Positions 40,701 through 55,700 of a DNA stretch of 64,000 bases are shown in pieces (within the stretch, counting starts at the first letter, position 1; each line of letters begins with the position of its first letter). This DNA comes from Phorcus lineatus (Eukaryota > Mollusca > Gastropoda > Trochida > Trochidae): positions 24,872,622 to 24,936,621 of the forward strand of contig OV121093.1 of assembly GCA_921293015.1 (NCBI GenBank), in the 5' to 3' direction. A model generated the notes under the pieces. That model was not told the DNA's origin and made no database searches. It worked only from the letters and a program-made list of their open reading frames with translations. The position numbers and the translations under genes were made by a program.

Positions 40701-43700
40701 ATTATCTGCATGGTTTTGTATACATATTTACTTACACCTTAGGACTTCGGTAGGAACAATCTCGACTTTGAAATTGATAACATTCTTAATACTTTAATTT
40801 CAGGGAACATTTGAGCGAGTTTCTTATGAAATCATCGGGGATGACCCAGCTCAAAACTTCTTCACATTATCTAACTCTGGGTTGATCCAAGTGCGGGAAT
40901 CTCTACAGTCCATTCAGGTGGACAGATTCTATGTATGTATTTTCAACTTTTGAAAGATTTTACTGTAACAAGATACAAACCATATTCCAGAGACTGCATT
41001 ATCGTTTGCCTTCATTATCATTTGCTTCCTTCCGATACCTAACCACACTGCCATTAGTCAATGTTTTCCATAGATACCAAACCACCCTGCCAATAGTCAA
41101 TGTTTTCCATAGATACCAAACCACCCTGCCAATAGTCAATGTTTTCCATAGATACCAAACCACCCTGCCAATAGTCAATGTTTTCCATAGATACCAAACC
41201 ACCCTGCCAATAGTCAATGTTTTCCATAGATAGCAAACCACCCTGCCAATAGTTAATGTTTTCCATAGATACCATACCACCCTGCCAATAGTTAATGTTT
41301 TCCATAGATACCAAAACACCCTGCCAATAGTCAATGTTTTCCATCCGATACCTAACTACCCTGCCAATAGTCAATGTTTTCCATCCGATACCAAAACACC
41401 CTGCCAATAGTCAATGTTTTCTATCCGATACCTAACTACCCTGCTAATAGACAATGTTTGCCTTCTAAGGACTGACCACCAACCAAGATTAGATGTAGTT
41501 TTAACTGAAATTCTAAGAAGATTTTATAATTCTGCAGTTAAGGGTCGTGGCCAGGGACAATGGCCAGCCACCGAAGACCAACACAACCATTGTGGTGATC
41601 ACCGTGGAGAGAAACCTACATAGGCCCAGATTAGGGCAGACCTCGTACAATATTGTCATTAACGAGACTCTGCCTGTCGGATCCACAGTCACCACCATCC
41701 TGGCTGAAGACGACGACACTGTGGTTCGTAACCATGCATACCTGACTTCTTTTATGCAAGCATGAAGTGACTCCATTTCTGTTATCTGACCTAGCTGTAA
41801 AGAATGAGTACTAGTGACAAAACAAAATTATTTCACGAGGGGTATAAACTTGATATGAAAGGTGAATGAGTTTTGTATCCTATTTATTACCCACGTTTTT
41901 TACAATGAAAACATCGTCAAATTCAAGTAAAATTTAGCTTTCCAAAAACCCTTTACGAAGTCCCATGTTGGTAATATATGGAGTGTATAGATTTGATTTG
42001 AGGTGATTGCATTGATAATAAGTTCTAGTCATTTCGTTATTTCTCTTCAAGTTGATACTGATCAAGTTGAAATAAAATCAAATGGTTTCATACAACCGTT
42101 TATGTCATACAAAATAAAATCAATTGGTTTTATACAACCGTTTATGTCATACAAAATAAAATCAATTGGTTTCATACAACCGTTTATGTCATACAAAATA
42201 AAATCAATTGGTTTTATACAACCGTTCATGTAATACAAAATAAAATCATTTGATTTTATACAACTGTTTATGTCATACAAAAAAAATCAATTGGTTTTAT
42301 ACAACCGTTTATGTCATTCAAAATAAAATCAATTGGTTTTATACAACCGTTTATATTATATACGAGTCACAATAAACAATTTACTAATTCACGTCAATTT
42401 CCATTTAGCCTAAATCCCATGCGTTCAATGCATTGAAGTAACTTTAACCATGTCTCTACTCGGCGATTCTCAAGTAAAAGTTTACGACACACTGCATTAA
42501 AAAATAATCCAAATATAGGGACTAATTAATTGTTGAAATAATTTCAATCAAGTATTACTTTTATGTAACGCAATCTTTTGCAGTCGTACATATATATTTT
42601 TTTATTTTTCTTAAATGACATCAGTGACCACAATACGCGCGCCTGACCTAAATATGCTGACATGATGCACTCACAATAAATGTTAAATTCATAAGAGTTG
42701 GAGTTTAACTGCGCTTTGCCTGGTTAAGTGTGATATCATAAAGATGAAATGTAATTCCTCTTTTTCTTTATTATATGATTGTTAAATGGAAAGTGCTGAT
42801 GTTGACTGTAATAAATGAAAGAATGTATGCATATTCGTGATCCAGTTTTGACTGCACGATGTCCTCAGTCCACTACTTTATTCTGATAAATTATTTTGCA
42901 GATGTTGGGAGAGTAATAAATAAAATACTATCACTTGTTAGATACAAAACCATCCACTTGTTACATAAATATATCATTAAAAGGAACATCATTTAGTATC
43001 CTCTATTTATGTTATACAAAAAATAATAATTTGGTTTTATAAAACAGTTTATGTTATACAAAAATGATAATTTTGGTTTTATTCAACAGTTTATGTTTTA
43101 CAAAAAATTATAGTTTGGTTTTTTACAACAGTTTATGTTATACAAAAAATCATAATTTTGGTTTTATACAACAGTTTATGTAAAATGAAAAATAATCGAT
43201 TGGTTTTATACAATGGTTTGGTGGTTGACCAAATTTACTTTGAAACTTTTCTAAAGACTTTGACTCATTGATTTGTGATTACTAAGAGGCTCTTCTTGAA
43301 TGAAATGTACAATTTATCAATGATTAATATACCTTTCAATCTGTAAGTCTCAGAATAACTAGAGATTCTTGAAATACAAAGCTGTTGTAGCTGCCTGAAA
43401 GTGTCACCATCAACATACTATTTTGTCATTACATTACATTACAGGTCAGCAACAATGAGTTTTATCTGGATTCCCCTACTCCTCCTCCCACTTGCCTTGG
43501 GTTGAGCTACTTTTATTCTGAATGGCCCTGTTCCTGGTAATGGAGCACGTGATGTTGTCCAAACCAAGGCAACGGGCCGTTCTTTAGAACTTGTGACACA
43601 CATTTAGCATTAATCATTTTAAGCAACTTCTCTGGTGATGTTGTCCAAACCAAGGTAATGGGCCGTTCTTTGGAACTTGTGACACACATTTAGCATTAAT

Positions 43701-46700
43701 CCCTTTATGCAACTTCTCTGTAAAGTTGCTGAGCAAACCATGTTGTTTTGTTAACTCAATTGATTATTACCAGATTCGGCTCCTTCATTGAATCCTACAT
43801 CTTCAACTTTATGCTCTAAGGTAATGCAGTGCTTTTGTCCAGGCACCTTGTGTGGAGGGTATAGCTCACATCATATGACTGTCCTTCAATTCAATGTGTT
43901 TACATGCAAATACTGTTCATGCTTTCTTGATTTTAATTTCAATTTGATTTGGATACTTAAATTGCACCATATTGTGCTGAAACATCACTTCTTGTTACCG
44001 TGGTATAAGGACAAACACCACTCCCTGTTTCATCAACTTGTGAGGAATATACAACCCATCAGCTGACAAACTGTTGCATGCTTATCTTTTACATTGCGAT
44101 CACTTCCAAACCTTCAAATTTTGCGTACATTACTTTAGAATTAGTTTGACAACAGTGACCATATCCGTTGGCTAGAAAATCAAGAACTTACACATATGAT
44201 TGAAAGTTCAATCAATTTGATAATTTCATAATGGTTATAAGTGCCCAGGTTTTGTATGTTGAAAGGCATATTTGTTAAATTCAGAACCAGTTGATTAATA
44301 TAAACAATTACAGATCTAGAGTATAGAGTTTATCACTGATCCTACATTACAGGAACCCTACAACCAAACCAAGTACGAGCAAGTTCCTGGCAGTGGCAAT
44401 GGTGTTGCAATCTTCAGAGTTGATGCTGAAACTGGAGCTGTTGTGCTAAACCAACCAATCAACGGTGAGAGCCCCAGTACCTACACCTTCCGGGTTCAAG
44501 TCCAAGATGGTGGCGACCCCCCCAAGATTGCTAATGAGCAAGTGACTGTCAGCATAAACATACAGAGGAATCTTCGTAGCCCATACTTCCAAGAATCTGA
44601 ATCTAGTATAAGCTTGAAGGAAGATAGATCTCTGGGTCCAATAGGGCTGCGTGTTACAGCCAATGATGATGACAACTTTGTAGGTATTCTTTTCTCTCAT
44701 ATCGTTAGTAATTAATTTTCATTGTTCAATTAAGAAGAAAGTATAATATGAACTAATTTCAAGACTTCTCCTTCTACTGAAGTTGTTTGAAATAAGTTAC
44801 TTATATTTCCAGTTAGTGAATGTGTCTATAAGACCTTGTATAGATTCTTGTGGAAATGCTCAAATTAAAAGACTATGAGTCCACACACTATTTAACACAG
44901 AGTGTGATCAATATATTATTCATGATATCTTAAAAATCTATATATTTTACTTATTTTCTATTAATTAAAGTCGTATCGGTCTTTGATAAAAACTTGTGTT
45001 GCAAGTTGTGAGACACCCAAATCTGGTACAGTCAGTATTTGAAAATCAAGGAGACACAATTTTCATACAGATGGGTTTGATGAAGCAAACAAATAAAGAA
45101 CGATATATATTGAAATCTCCCTGCATGTGTTTTTATCTAAGATTTGATTGCTACAATGAATTCTGCTTCAGTCAAAGGTCAATGGGTATGTTTATGTATG
45201 TAATTCATCGTATAACACATAAATGTAATATCTCACTCAGTATATAAATGTTTTATGTATAACATATGTGATAAATAGTATAGATATCCAGTCAACTCAA
45301 AGTAATTATATTCTAAAGTCACCTTAGGTAGTAAGCTACTTAATGATGATGTCTTCACACAGATTTTCCTTTCCTTGTGCTATGTCAGTTTGGATTGTTG
45401 TCATACCGAATGAACAAATATTACAAATTATATACACTTAAATTTGAAAAAGGAAATAATCATTATCATATTGACATAAAAAGTTGAACCAAACTGACAC
45501 AAAGCAAACAATTATTGTTTTTTGTGGTTTAATATCAATCACATTTGAAGTGTTCATGCTTAATAAAAAGATCTTACAGTTACTTTAAAGACTGATATTT
45601 AGTATTGAATTGGTTGTGTGTGGATGGATATTTGCAAATTTCTTCAATTTGTTCTTTGGAAAACGTAAAGATTATCAGAGTTATTTCTCTATAACTTCAT
45701 GAAGACTTGGAAGACAACTTAGAATGCGCGCTCAATTTAACCTGCCTTTTCAAAAAGGAAACAAATCTGCATCAAACCAAATATTACTGTGTAGTCAAGC
45801 GATTTTGACTTTCAATCAAATCATAAATGTGTTTCACCATAGTGATCTTGACCAATCTATGTTGACCTTTTGACTGTATCCTACTTTTCTTTTCAACCCC
45901 TGTGGTTTCTCTCTTGGTGTACTGTATGGAAGCCAACTGCAACCACAATGCTGTGTGCATGAAAATAATAAAACTCAATTTATTCATAGACTTGGGACAC
46001 ACCATTAATAACCAGTTAATTTCTCAGCTCATTTGGGGTCTAAAATATTGGCGAAAATAATGCGTAGATCTTTCAATAACAAACATTTATGGCAATATTC
46101 TTTAACTTGTATCAAGGTACTCAAGGTCAGCGATATACAATAGTATAGGATATTTTTTATATCCACTATCCACATTTGTCAAATTTATCAAATTTGATAA
46201 TGGTAACTTAAGGAACTAAGTTTGAATTTTTCACTTGATTTCTGACATTCAAAACATATTATTTGTTACTAAATGATAGATTATTGGTTTATCAATCAAT
46301 CTTTCATATAAAATAAAGGCATTTGACTAATAACCAATGAGTCGTATTTAAGTAGTTTATAAGTAATAGAAGAACATTTGCTAAAATTCATATTAAAAAA
46401 TTAATTCTAAAAATGTTTGTATCTGTAGGTACCATTTAACCAAGTGAATGTGAGTGTTATTGGAGACGAGCCGGGGCCCCAGTTCTTTGGTCTGTCCACG
46501 AACAATGAGATCCAACTTGTGCGGTCTCTCACTACCGATCCCCAGAACAGAACTCTCTACACAGTAAGTACACCACCACTGCTAGACTCAAGCTCCGGTT
46601 TTATTCAGCAAATATGATTGGACAAAATTTTTTAAAGATGTACAGCCAGTTTTCTATCAATAAAGTAAAAATGTGCATTGATGTCCAATTAATCATACCT

Positions 46701-49700
46701 CTTGATGCCAGAAACCATCTTGACAAAAAGTTTGAAATATGAAATCAAATAAATTAAAACAAGTTTTTGTTTATGTTGATTAGAGTTAATCACGTAAGTT
46801 GTTAATTAATTTTTGGGGCCCAAAATAGTAACAACAGAAAAGACGTCGACTTAAATGATTTAAAAAAATCAGTCTTCTCTGCTTTGCTAGTTGTTTATTA
46901 GATTTGAATGTGTATTGTTAACAAAGATGAAATATTTCCTTCATATTTTGTGAGTTTTTCAAAATTATGTTGATTTCATTTATTGATTGATTGAACAGTT
47001 TCCTTTTATTCTTTACAACATTGGATAGTGATGGTTTGTTCGAACCCGGGATAATAACCGGGAGGAGCCACATGTATTCCCAGAAAGATATTGCTGACTT
47101 TCACGAACTCAGCATTCTTCAAGCATATAACATAATAAAGTTTAAGTGCGGAGAAGGTCACATGACACCCTGTTTGTTCCAGCTGAGGCTCAAGGCAGAG
47201 GACGGTGGAGAACCCCCCAAGTCAGCCACAAAGGTTGTGTTTATAACAGTGGATCGCAACCTAAAGAGACCTGTCTTCAGTGCCGCAACCTACAACAACA
47301 CTGTGTCCGAGGACTACTCTCTAGATAGAGATGTCCTCCGTGTTCAGGCCACTGATGGAGACCGACTGGTAAAAAATGATGAAATTGTCCCATTCCACTG
47401 TGTTCTAATGCCTCATGGGGAGATGGGAAACAACTGCTTTTATTACTGGGGCAACTAAAGAGGCTTGTCACATGCAGCTGATCAGTGGTTAACCCTGTTG
47501 AAGTAAACTAAGTCTATGAAAAAGCTAAAATTTCTGTTGGTGAAAGAAATTTTGAATCATTCCATACAAGGTAAAATGTTTAAAGCTGCAAATATATCTG
47601 GAGGTTGTGATATCATGTCGAGGCATCTGCAACCCTTGCATACCATCAGAATTTTGCAGATGAAACCTCTGAATACGACGCAGGAGATATTACATCAGCA
47701 TGTTTGCATTGCTTCTATACAAGGGACATGATAACACATTTCTTATACTAAATAACTATCACAGTTCTCTAGAGCCACTCATCCATGTCCTCTCAATGCA
47801 ATTTGTGTGCTTTTTTACATTAAATTATTAGCTTATTACCTCCCCTGAATCAGAATTTTTTATTTTGCTTCTCATGAATCATAATGTTAAACATTGCATC
47901 AGTGGAAACCTGATATCATATCGAGTGTCATGTAAGTAGCATTTCAGAAATGATATTACCTCCTTCAACTGGAGATAAGCAATATCTAATATTTGAAAAT
48001 CTAAAATTGAACATTGCCACTCAGATTTCGTCCCTTTGAATAAGATTAACATGAAAGAGCATAAAGAAGTTGTCATCCATTAATATTTGTACTTAAGGAT
48101 GTCCGTTCCTCAAATTCAAAGTATTAAGCTTTTTTTCTAACTTGTGTTTCTCAAAGGTTTAGTGTATTTGCTTGAAATATCCACCCCAAAAAATAGGGGT
48201 TAGTGTGGGTTCTTTCGAGATATTAGACAAAGATCCATCTGTCAGTCAGAGTTTTAACGTGGGAGTTCATGGGAAAATGATGACCTTTTTGGAAAAATCT
48301 TAAATTTTAATTAGTTCCTGTATTAAACTTTTTTTAATATGAAAACATGTTAGAGTTAACATAATCTTCTTCCAGAAAAAAGTAAAAAATATGAATGGTA
48401 CTGTGGGTTTTGAGCCACTACGGCACATCATGTATTCAAACATTTCAATTAAATTATCAATACTCAAGCTATTTTTGGACCAAATTTTTAAACATGCTTT
48501 CTCCCACTCATTATCTAAGAATATACATGAACGCATTCATACAAATCGTATTCATTCAACAACATCTATTTTCTAAGAAAAACAGATAATAGAACTTGCT
48601 CAAATAATAGTTACAATTAATATTGCTGAGTCAGCAAAATTGTGAATTATTTCAAAATGAAAATACTACGTTTCTTTATTTTGATGAATATTTAGTCAGA
48701 AATCATCAAAATTGAGAAATTACCGCTTCAATTTGGTTTATTATATAAGAACATTATGATTTAAAGTTAATTTTGTAACTGTAACTGAGGAGCAAACATC
48801 CTTAAATGAGATTGTAATGAGATATTTTCTTTGGCAACTGACTTAAAAAAGGAGAGTGATTAAAAATGAAGAATGAATGTAATTCTAGGAAGCCTACAAA
48901 AAGGTACGCTACGAGATCCGTGAGAGTGATGTGGTTGGTGGACAGTACTTCTACGTCGATCCAGACTCTGGGGTCATCCGACTGAAGCGACCTCTGAACT
49001 CAGACACGACCGCAAGGCGTCAATATGTCGTAAGTATTAAACCAGTGTCCAGGATGGGTTACCATCGTCATTATCAAGTTCAAGCTTAAAGTCTCACTAA
49101 TGGTAATTGACTAAGATCAGATGCAAAGAGAATTGCTTGAGAGATTTTAAAAGTCTGCTGTAGATAATCTCATTTTGAATCAAACTAAATCCTACCAGAC
49201 AAACCACAAAACCTCTGCATGACACAAGGGGAAAGTATGATGATGATTTCTCAAATTTCCTGATCTTACTTAAAATATAATGAATAATTTTTAAGAGAGC
49301 TTCCTGTTATAAACGACACTGAATAGAAATGCAGAGCGTAGCTATGTGTTTCTTAGTGTTCTGGCTTAAATGAAATAACATTGAATTAACATTGCAGTAT
49401 TTCTCTTGCCCACCTCCAGTTTACAGTGGATGCTCGGGACGAAGGTGGGCTGGCAGCACAACCTGCAGCTAGGGTCATCATCGATGTCAACAGGAATAGT
49501 TTTGACCCAGTTTTTGAGCGAGTCAACTACACTGCAGTCATCCCTAACACAGCCCCTGGGAACACTCTTGTCTTTGATACCAACGCTACTGATAGCGACA
49601 GTGATGTATGTCCAATTTTAGATTGCAATGATGACTCACTGAATTTGGATATGTTCAATACCATAATACCTTTTAAAAAAAATTATTCTTTTTCATCAAA

Positions 49701-52700
49701 TATCTTCTGCTTCCTGGTAATGTTAATATGACATTTAATAACAGGGCAATTTTAACGACTTGACGTATCAAATCATCGGTGATGACAGATCTTCAGATAT
49801 ATTCACCATCAATGAGGACAACGGTCGCATAAGTATACAACCTGGAGTTGATATCAGCCGCATCCCAGAGACTGAATTCAATGTGAGTTAGCTAAAACAC
49901 TTGGAAGAATTCTTTTTTGTTGTTGACAATTTAAATGTTATTTACAAAGAGTCTCAACAAATGAGGTGAAAATGAAGAATGTTTGGTTGATTTATGATAA
50001 CATGTAATTGTCAGATAAGAACTTGGAGAGTAATCATGTTCTAATGAATGTTGGTAACCGTCATATGAGAGATTGGTGAGATGACATTATGTTCTAAATG
50101 TATGTTGGTAACCGTCATATGAGAGATTGGTGAGATGACATTATGTTCTAAAGAATGTTGGTAACTGTCATATGAAAGATTGGTGAGATGATGTTATGTT
50201 CTAAAGAATTATGGTAACTGTCAGGTGATGATGGGTGAGATAACATTATGTTCTAATGAATGTTGGTTACCGTCATATGAGAGATTGATGAGATGACGTT
50301 ATGTTCTAAAGAATGTTGGTAACTGTCAGGTGATGATGGGTGAGATTACATTATGTTCTAATGAATGTTGGTAACCGTCATATGAGAGATTGATGAGATG
50401 ACGTTATGTTCTAATGAATGTTGGTAACTGTCAGGTGATGATGGGTGAGATAACATTATGTTCTAATGAATGTTGGTTACCGTCATATGAGAGATTGGTG
50501 AGATGACATCATGTTCTAATGTATGTTGGTAACCGTCAGGTGGTGATGGGTGAGATGACATTATGTTCGAATGAATGTTAGTAACCGTCAGGTGGTGACG
50601 GGTGAGATGACATAATGAGCTAATGAATGTTTGTTACTGTCATATGAGAGATTGGTGAGATGACATTAAATCCCAATGAATGTTGGTCACCGTCATGTGG
50701 TGATGGGTGAGATGACATTATGTTCTAATGAATGTTGGTAACTGTCAGGTGGTGATGGGTGAGATGACATTATGTTCTAATGAATGTTGGTAACCGTCAG
50801 GTAGTGATGGGGGAGATGACATTATGTTCTAATAAATTTTGGTAACCGTCAGGTGGTGATGGGTGAGATGACATTATGTTCTAATAAATGTTGGTAACTG
50901 TCGAATGAGAGATGGGTGAGATGACATGTTCTAATGAATGTTGGTAACTGTCAGGTGGTGATGGGTAGGATGACATTATGTTCTAATGAATATTGGTAAC
51001 CGTCAGGTGGTGATTTGTGAAATGACATTATGTTCTAATAAATGTTGGCAACTGTTAGCTGGTGATGGGTGAGATGACATTCTTTTCTAATGAATGTTGG
51101 TAACTGTCGAATGAGAGATGGTTGAGATGACATTATGTTCTAATGAATATTGGTAACCGTCAGGTGGTGATGGGTGAAATGACATTATGTTCTAATGAAT
51201 GTTGGCAACCGTTAGGTGGTGATGGGTGAGATGACATTCTGTTCTAATGAATGTTGGTAACTGTCAGGTGGTGATGGGTGAGATGACATTATGTTCGAGT
51301 GAATGTTGGTAACCGTCAGGTAGGGATGGGTAGGATGACATTATGTTCTAATGAATGTTGGTAACCGTCAGGTGAGAGTAGAGGCTAGAGATGGGGGAGG
51401 ACGGACCAGCCAACAGGTAGTCAAGGTTGTCATCCAGAGGAATCTGAACCCCCCTGAACTCCTGGACACTCCCTACCAGACGAGCATTCAAGAGATCACT
51501 GAAGTTGGTGCCAGCATCTTCACCCTCAGGGCAAGAGATACTGACCTCACTGTAAGTAGAGAAAAATGTTTATACAAATCATGATTATATATCGGTAAAA
51601 ATTGGAAAAGTCTTTACAAAGATTGATGGATCTGGAAACCGATATTGCTTTAAGAGCTTGTCACAGTATCATCTGTATAAATTGAGTTAAAGTACAAGGG
51701 TACCATTGCACAAAACACTAAGGTGACCTAAAGACACTAAGGTAGCCCTAGTGCAATGTTAAAAGATAGCACTAAGTTAACCTTAGTGTTAAGTTGTTTT
51801 GTGCAACGACCCCATGACCTTTAGCGTGTTGATCAATGTTATCTTATGAAATGTTTATGGTTTGTACATCATCCAAGTCTGATTGTTGGCTGTCGACTCT
51901 TCTAAATCAAATTATATCTGACGCTACTCTTACTGGGAAGGGTCTTTGTAAGGTTTTCATTTACCCGATTGCTTTTATGCCCTTACAGCAAATGAAACAA
52001 CAACTTAAAATGTGGTCAACAAGAAAATTCCTTTGTCTAACTGTTACAACCGTTGCCTTGCCTCAAGTGATCTACGAGAAAGAAATTATAATCACTGAAT
52101 CGAATGAAACTATACCAATGCAGATATGTCATGGTGTTATGTGATAGACAAGTAAGAAACATCACATCCTTACAATGCTTCAGCCTGAACTCTTGCCTAC
52201 CGCAACCAAATCTTCCTCAGTAAATTACAAACCATAACACACCCACAAAACTTAACAGACTACTCCGATCTTAGAAATAAAATTAGGCGGTGTTAAATTG
52301 GCAGACATCTGACAATATCAGTTCAACTTTATGTGGTTTCTGAGCTAACACAACCAACTAAAAGAGAGTTACTACTATATGATATTTTATCATCTATGCC
52401 TTTTGATAAGATGAATTTCAGTAAATCACAGAAATTGACACTAGCTCAATATTGAAAGACGAACACAAAATTTTTCTTACAATTATCTTTTTATAAAACC
52501 CTTTTTACCCAGGGTCCACACAATGAGTTCCGTTTCTACATCGATGGCCAAAGCCAAGATCTGACAGTGGACTCCATCAGTGGTGTAGTGAGACTAGCAC
52601 AGTCTCTGGCAGGTCGCACCATCTCTCGGCTACAGGTCAGTTTCTGTGTCTCTCTTGGCCTATAATGCATCACAGATAGAGGTCAGTTGATCCCAACAAG

Positions 52701-55700
52701 TACTTAATTCTCCATTGTCTATCAGATTTGAGTAATGTAAACATACCCACCAGGTGCCGGTGTATGTGGAGGATCTGGGATCCCCCCCACTACGCAGTGA
52801 GACGTCAAGGCTTCTTGTGGATGTCACACGCAACAGGTTTACTCCAAAGTTTGACAGTGAGGCTTACAACAGCACCCTCGTATCAACCAATCCATCCCAG
52901 TTCGTGATCCAAGTGTCGGCCAATGATAGCGACACAGAGGTAAGATTTGAAACTTGTTGATGATTTGAATATTCATATATGAAAGTGAGGTTATGAATTG
53001 TTGATGTAAGTCTGACACTAGTCCGTTGGGACAAACAAATATTGCTGAGGGCACAGAGGTACACATGTATAATGTTGAAACATGATATTTTTATCATATG
53101 GAGACTGTATAATCTTAAAATATCATGGAAGCCTGATAGAGCTGAATATTTGTAATTTCTCAACAATAGGATATAAATAGAACGAGGGCACATCCAGAAA
53201 TCCTGCACCATAACAAACACAAAATGATGATAGAACATACAAAGACACAATATCAAAAGACAACACATTTGTAAATGATAAATTTTCAATCCAGATTCCA
53301 TACAACTCTGTTACCTATGACATCATTGGTGACGACAGTGCTGACAACTTCTTCAACATCGATCCAACCTCCGGAATAATCACATCCAATGAGAACCTGG
53401 TGGACGATGACGCCGAGACGTATAAGGTTAGGTTAGCTCCATATCATCATGTCACTCCTTGTCATATACCATCTACATCCCATCAAGTCAGTTAGAAATG
53501 AAAATATTTCCAGAGGGGTGCAGCCATGAGTGAAATATTAACGATTCTCCTTCACAATATGTGATGAACAGGGCAAGTTTCAAGGGAAAACATATTTTGA
53601 ATTTATTTTAATACATGACTATTCATTACATGATCTGCATTGCAATTGACCTTTCATTGACCATAGATCATTGAAGAAAGCTGGTTTGAGAATGCAAGTG
53701 TTGTTAGGACATTGTGTGAGAATAAAGGTCTGCACATCTGAAGCCAGGTTTATTTCACTGTTAAGACAGGGTGTATCAATCTCAGGCATATGATAAACTT
53801 ATGAATTGTCAAAACACAATTTTAAAAAGGGAACTAAAGCATACCCAAACAGTCATAATGATCCGTATAGGAAAATGAACTTTGTTTACTTCAATGCATG
53901 CCATTGTGTGTATAAACATAGCTACTTAAGAATTCTCAACTCAACTTCCTTGAAGTTTCTTTTTTGATAGATACAAAAATTAATAAGAGAACCATCTTAA
54001 TGAGAGTAATACATTCAACATTTTTCATGCCAGAAATTGAAATATTTTGATATACCACATAGATAAGAGTGAGAGCAAGAGACCAGGGCAGCCCAAGCCG
54101 CACAGACACAACAGTGGTCACTGTCAACATTGACAGGAACCAGTTTGCTCCCAGCTTCCCCACCCCTGTCCTCAGTGCCAGGATTCTGGAGGTCCAGGAA
54201 CTGGGCGCTGTGTTTCTCACTGTACAAGCTGAGGACGGGGATCTACCGGTAGGTGCAACAACTCTTCTGATGTTTGAGTCATTCATCAGTCAATTCGCAC
54301 ATTGCACCAGCTCAAAGAGGAAGAGAAATATTGCAATATTGGTCCTTTCAGTGTTTTCTGTTTTGTGTATTCTATTAGTCCCTTAATTGCAATATTACCA
54401 TATATATTCAATGAGTTCTATTCCAAACTTTTAATTTCTTTTATTTTTCTTATTTATTAACATTACAGTTTTGATGAAACGCATTGAAATTGATGAAATA
54501 TGAATTTTCAAACAGTCAGTATCAATTGTAAGACACACTTACTCAGCCATCCTTTTGTATTTCAATATTTTAGGATAATTTTTGCCTAAACTTACAAACT
54601 TTTTCTTACAATAATTAAGTCATGCTGACAAATGCTCATATTTCAACTACAATTATTCCAATTGTATCCAAATATGGGATAGAGTAAGGAGTGTTTCTCA
54701 CAGCCAGCAGCTGGTAACTCAATCTGGGTGGGAAGTGGTCCACGCATCTCAAACTTAACATATCACCAGAACTTGCCCACATTCATTATGAGCTGCATAT
54801 CGTCTGTTTAAAAATGTCCATTTCAATCTGTTCAATCAATTATATTTTTCAATGAACATTTAATTGTAAGTAATATTTTTAAATGAACATTTATTAACAA
54901 ATTATTACCATATCCAAGATATAAACAGCTTTTGATTATTGTTACATAAAAACTAATAATAAAGATTTGGATGATTTAGCATGATGACCTTGGTTTGGTC
55001 AGTTGGCCATTGTAGGGTCACTTTTCATATTTTCTATAATGATTAAATTTTCTCAACAAAATCTCAAGCTACATAAACTAACATACAAATGTCACATATG
55101 ACAAAACACTTTATTTGAATCACAAGGGAAGCAAGGGGGGACATTGTGTAGTGATGTTTACAGTGAGATCTAACCTGTCTGAAGCTTGGGCAAACTGAAG
55201 TATATATATATATGAGACCAAGACTGTAATTCTGGTCTGCAGTATGAACAGTTAGAGCAGTGTATGTCAAATGTTAAAAGTTGTTTTAGGATATTGAGAA
55301 GTAATGGTTGTTTCTTTAATTTTTCAATGGTTATCATGTCGGTATTGTGACAATAAACAGGTTGATTTATGATTGAGAATGGGGCAGTGGCTCACTCCAA
55401 TGAAATAACCATAATTCTGGAAACTTATTTACAGCAGACTCTTGACAAATATTACTTTGTAGTGTTTAGTAGTCATTTAATTTGTTATCATGTACTTTTA
55501 ATCATTGATTGGGCTGCTTTTGATGATCAATGAGATTAGAACATGAGAGTTTGGTCATGTTACAAATAAGGATGCAAGTCTGTGTGCAAGGGGGTGTTTA
55601 CAAGTAAACTCTTGACCTAAGGTATTTTGACACTGATGTAAGCCACATCAAAACTAATTTCAAATACAACTTGCACTTCTTGTGTATGTAACTTCTAAAG

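Noticed and set aside
47035-47080. B-box-like gttcgaacccgg as a tRNA or SINE
   Set aside because: No A box at a suitable distance and no tRNA-like fold visible.
51836-52144. 102-codon ORF in intron 38
   Set aside because: No domain, no splice sites that fit the gene, and composition like the surrounding intron.
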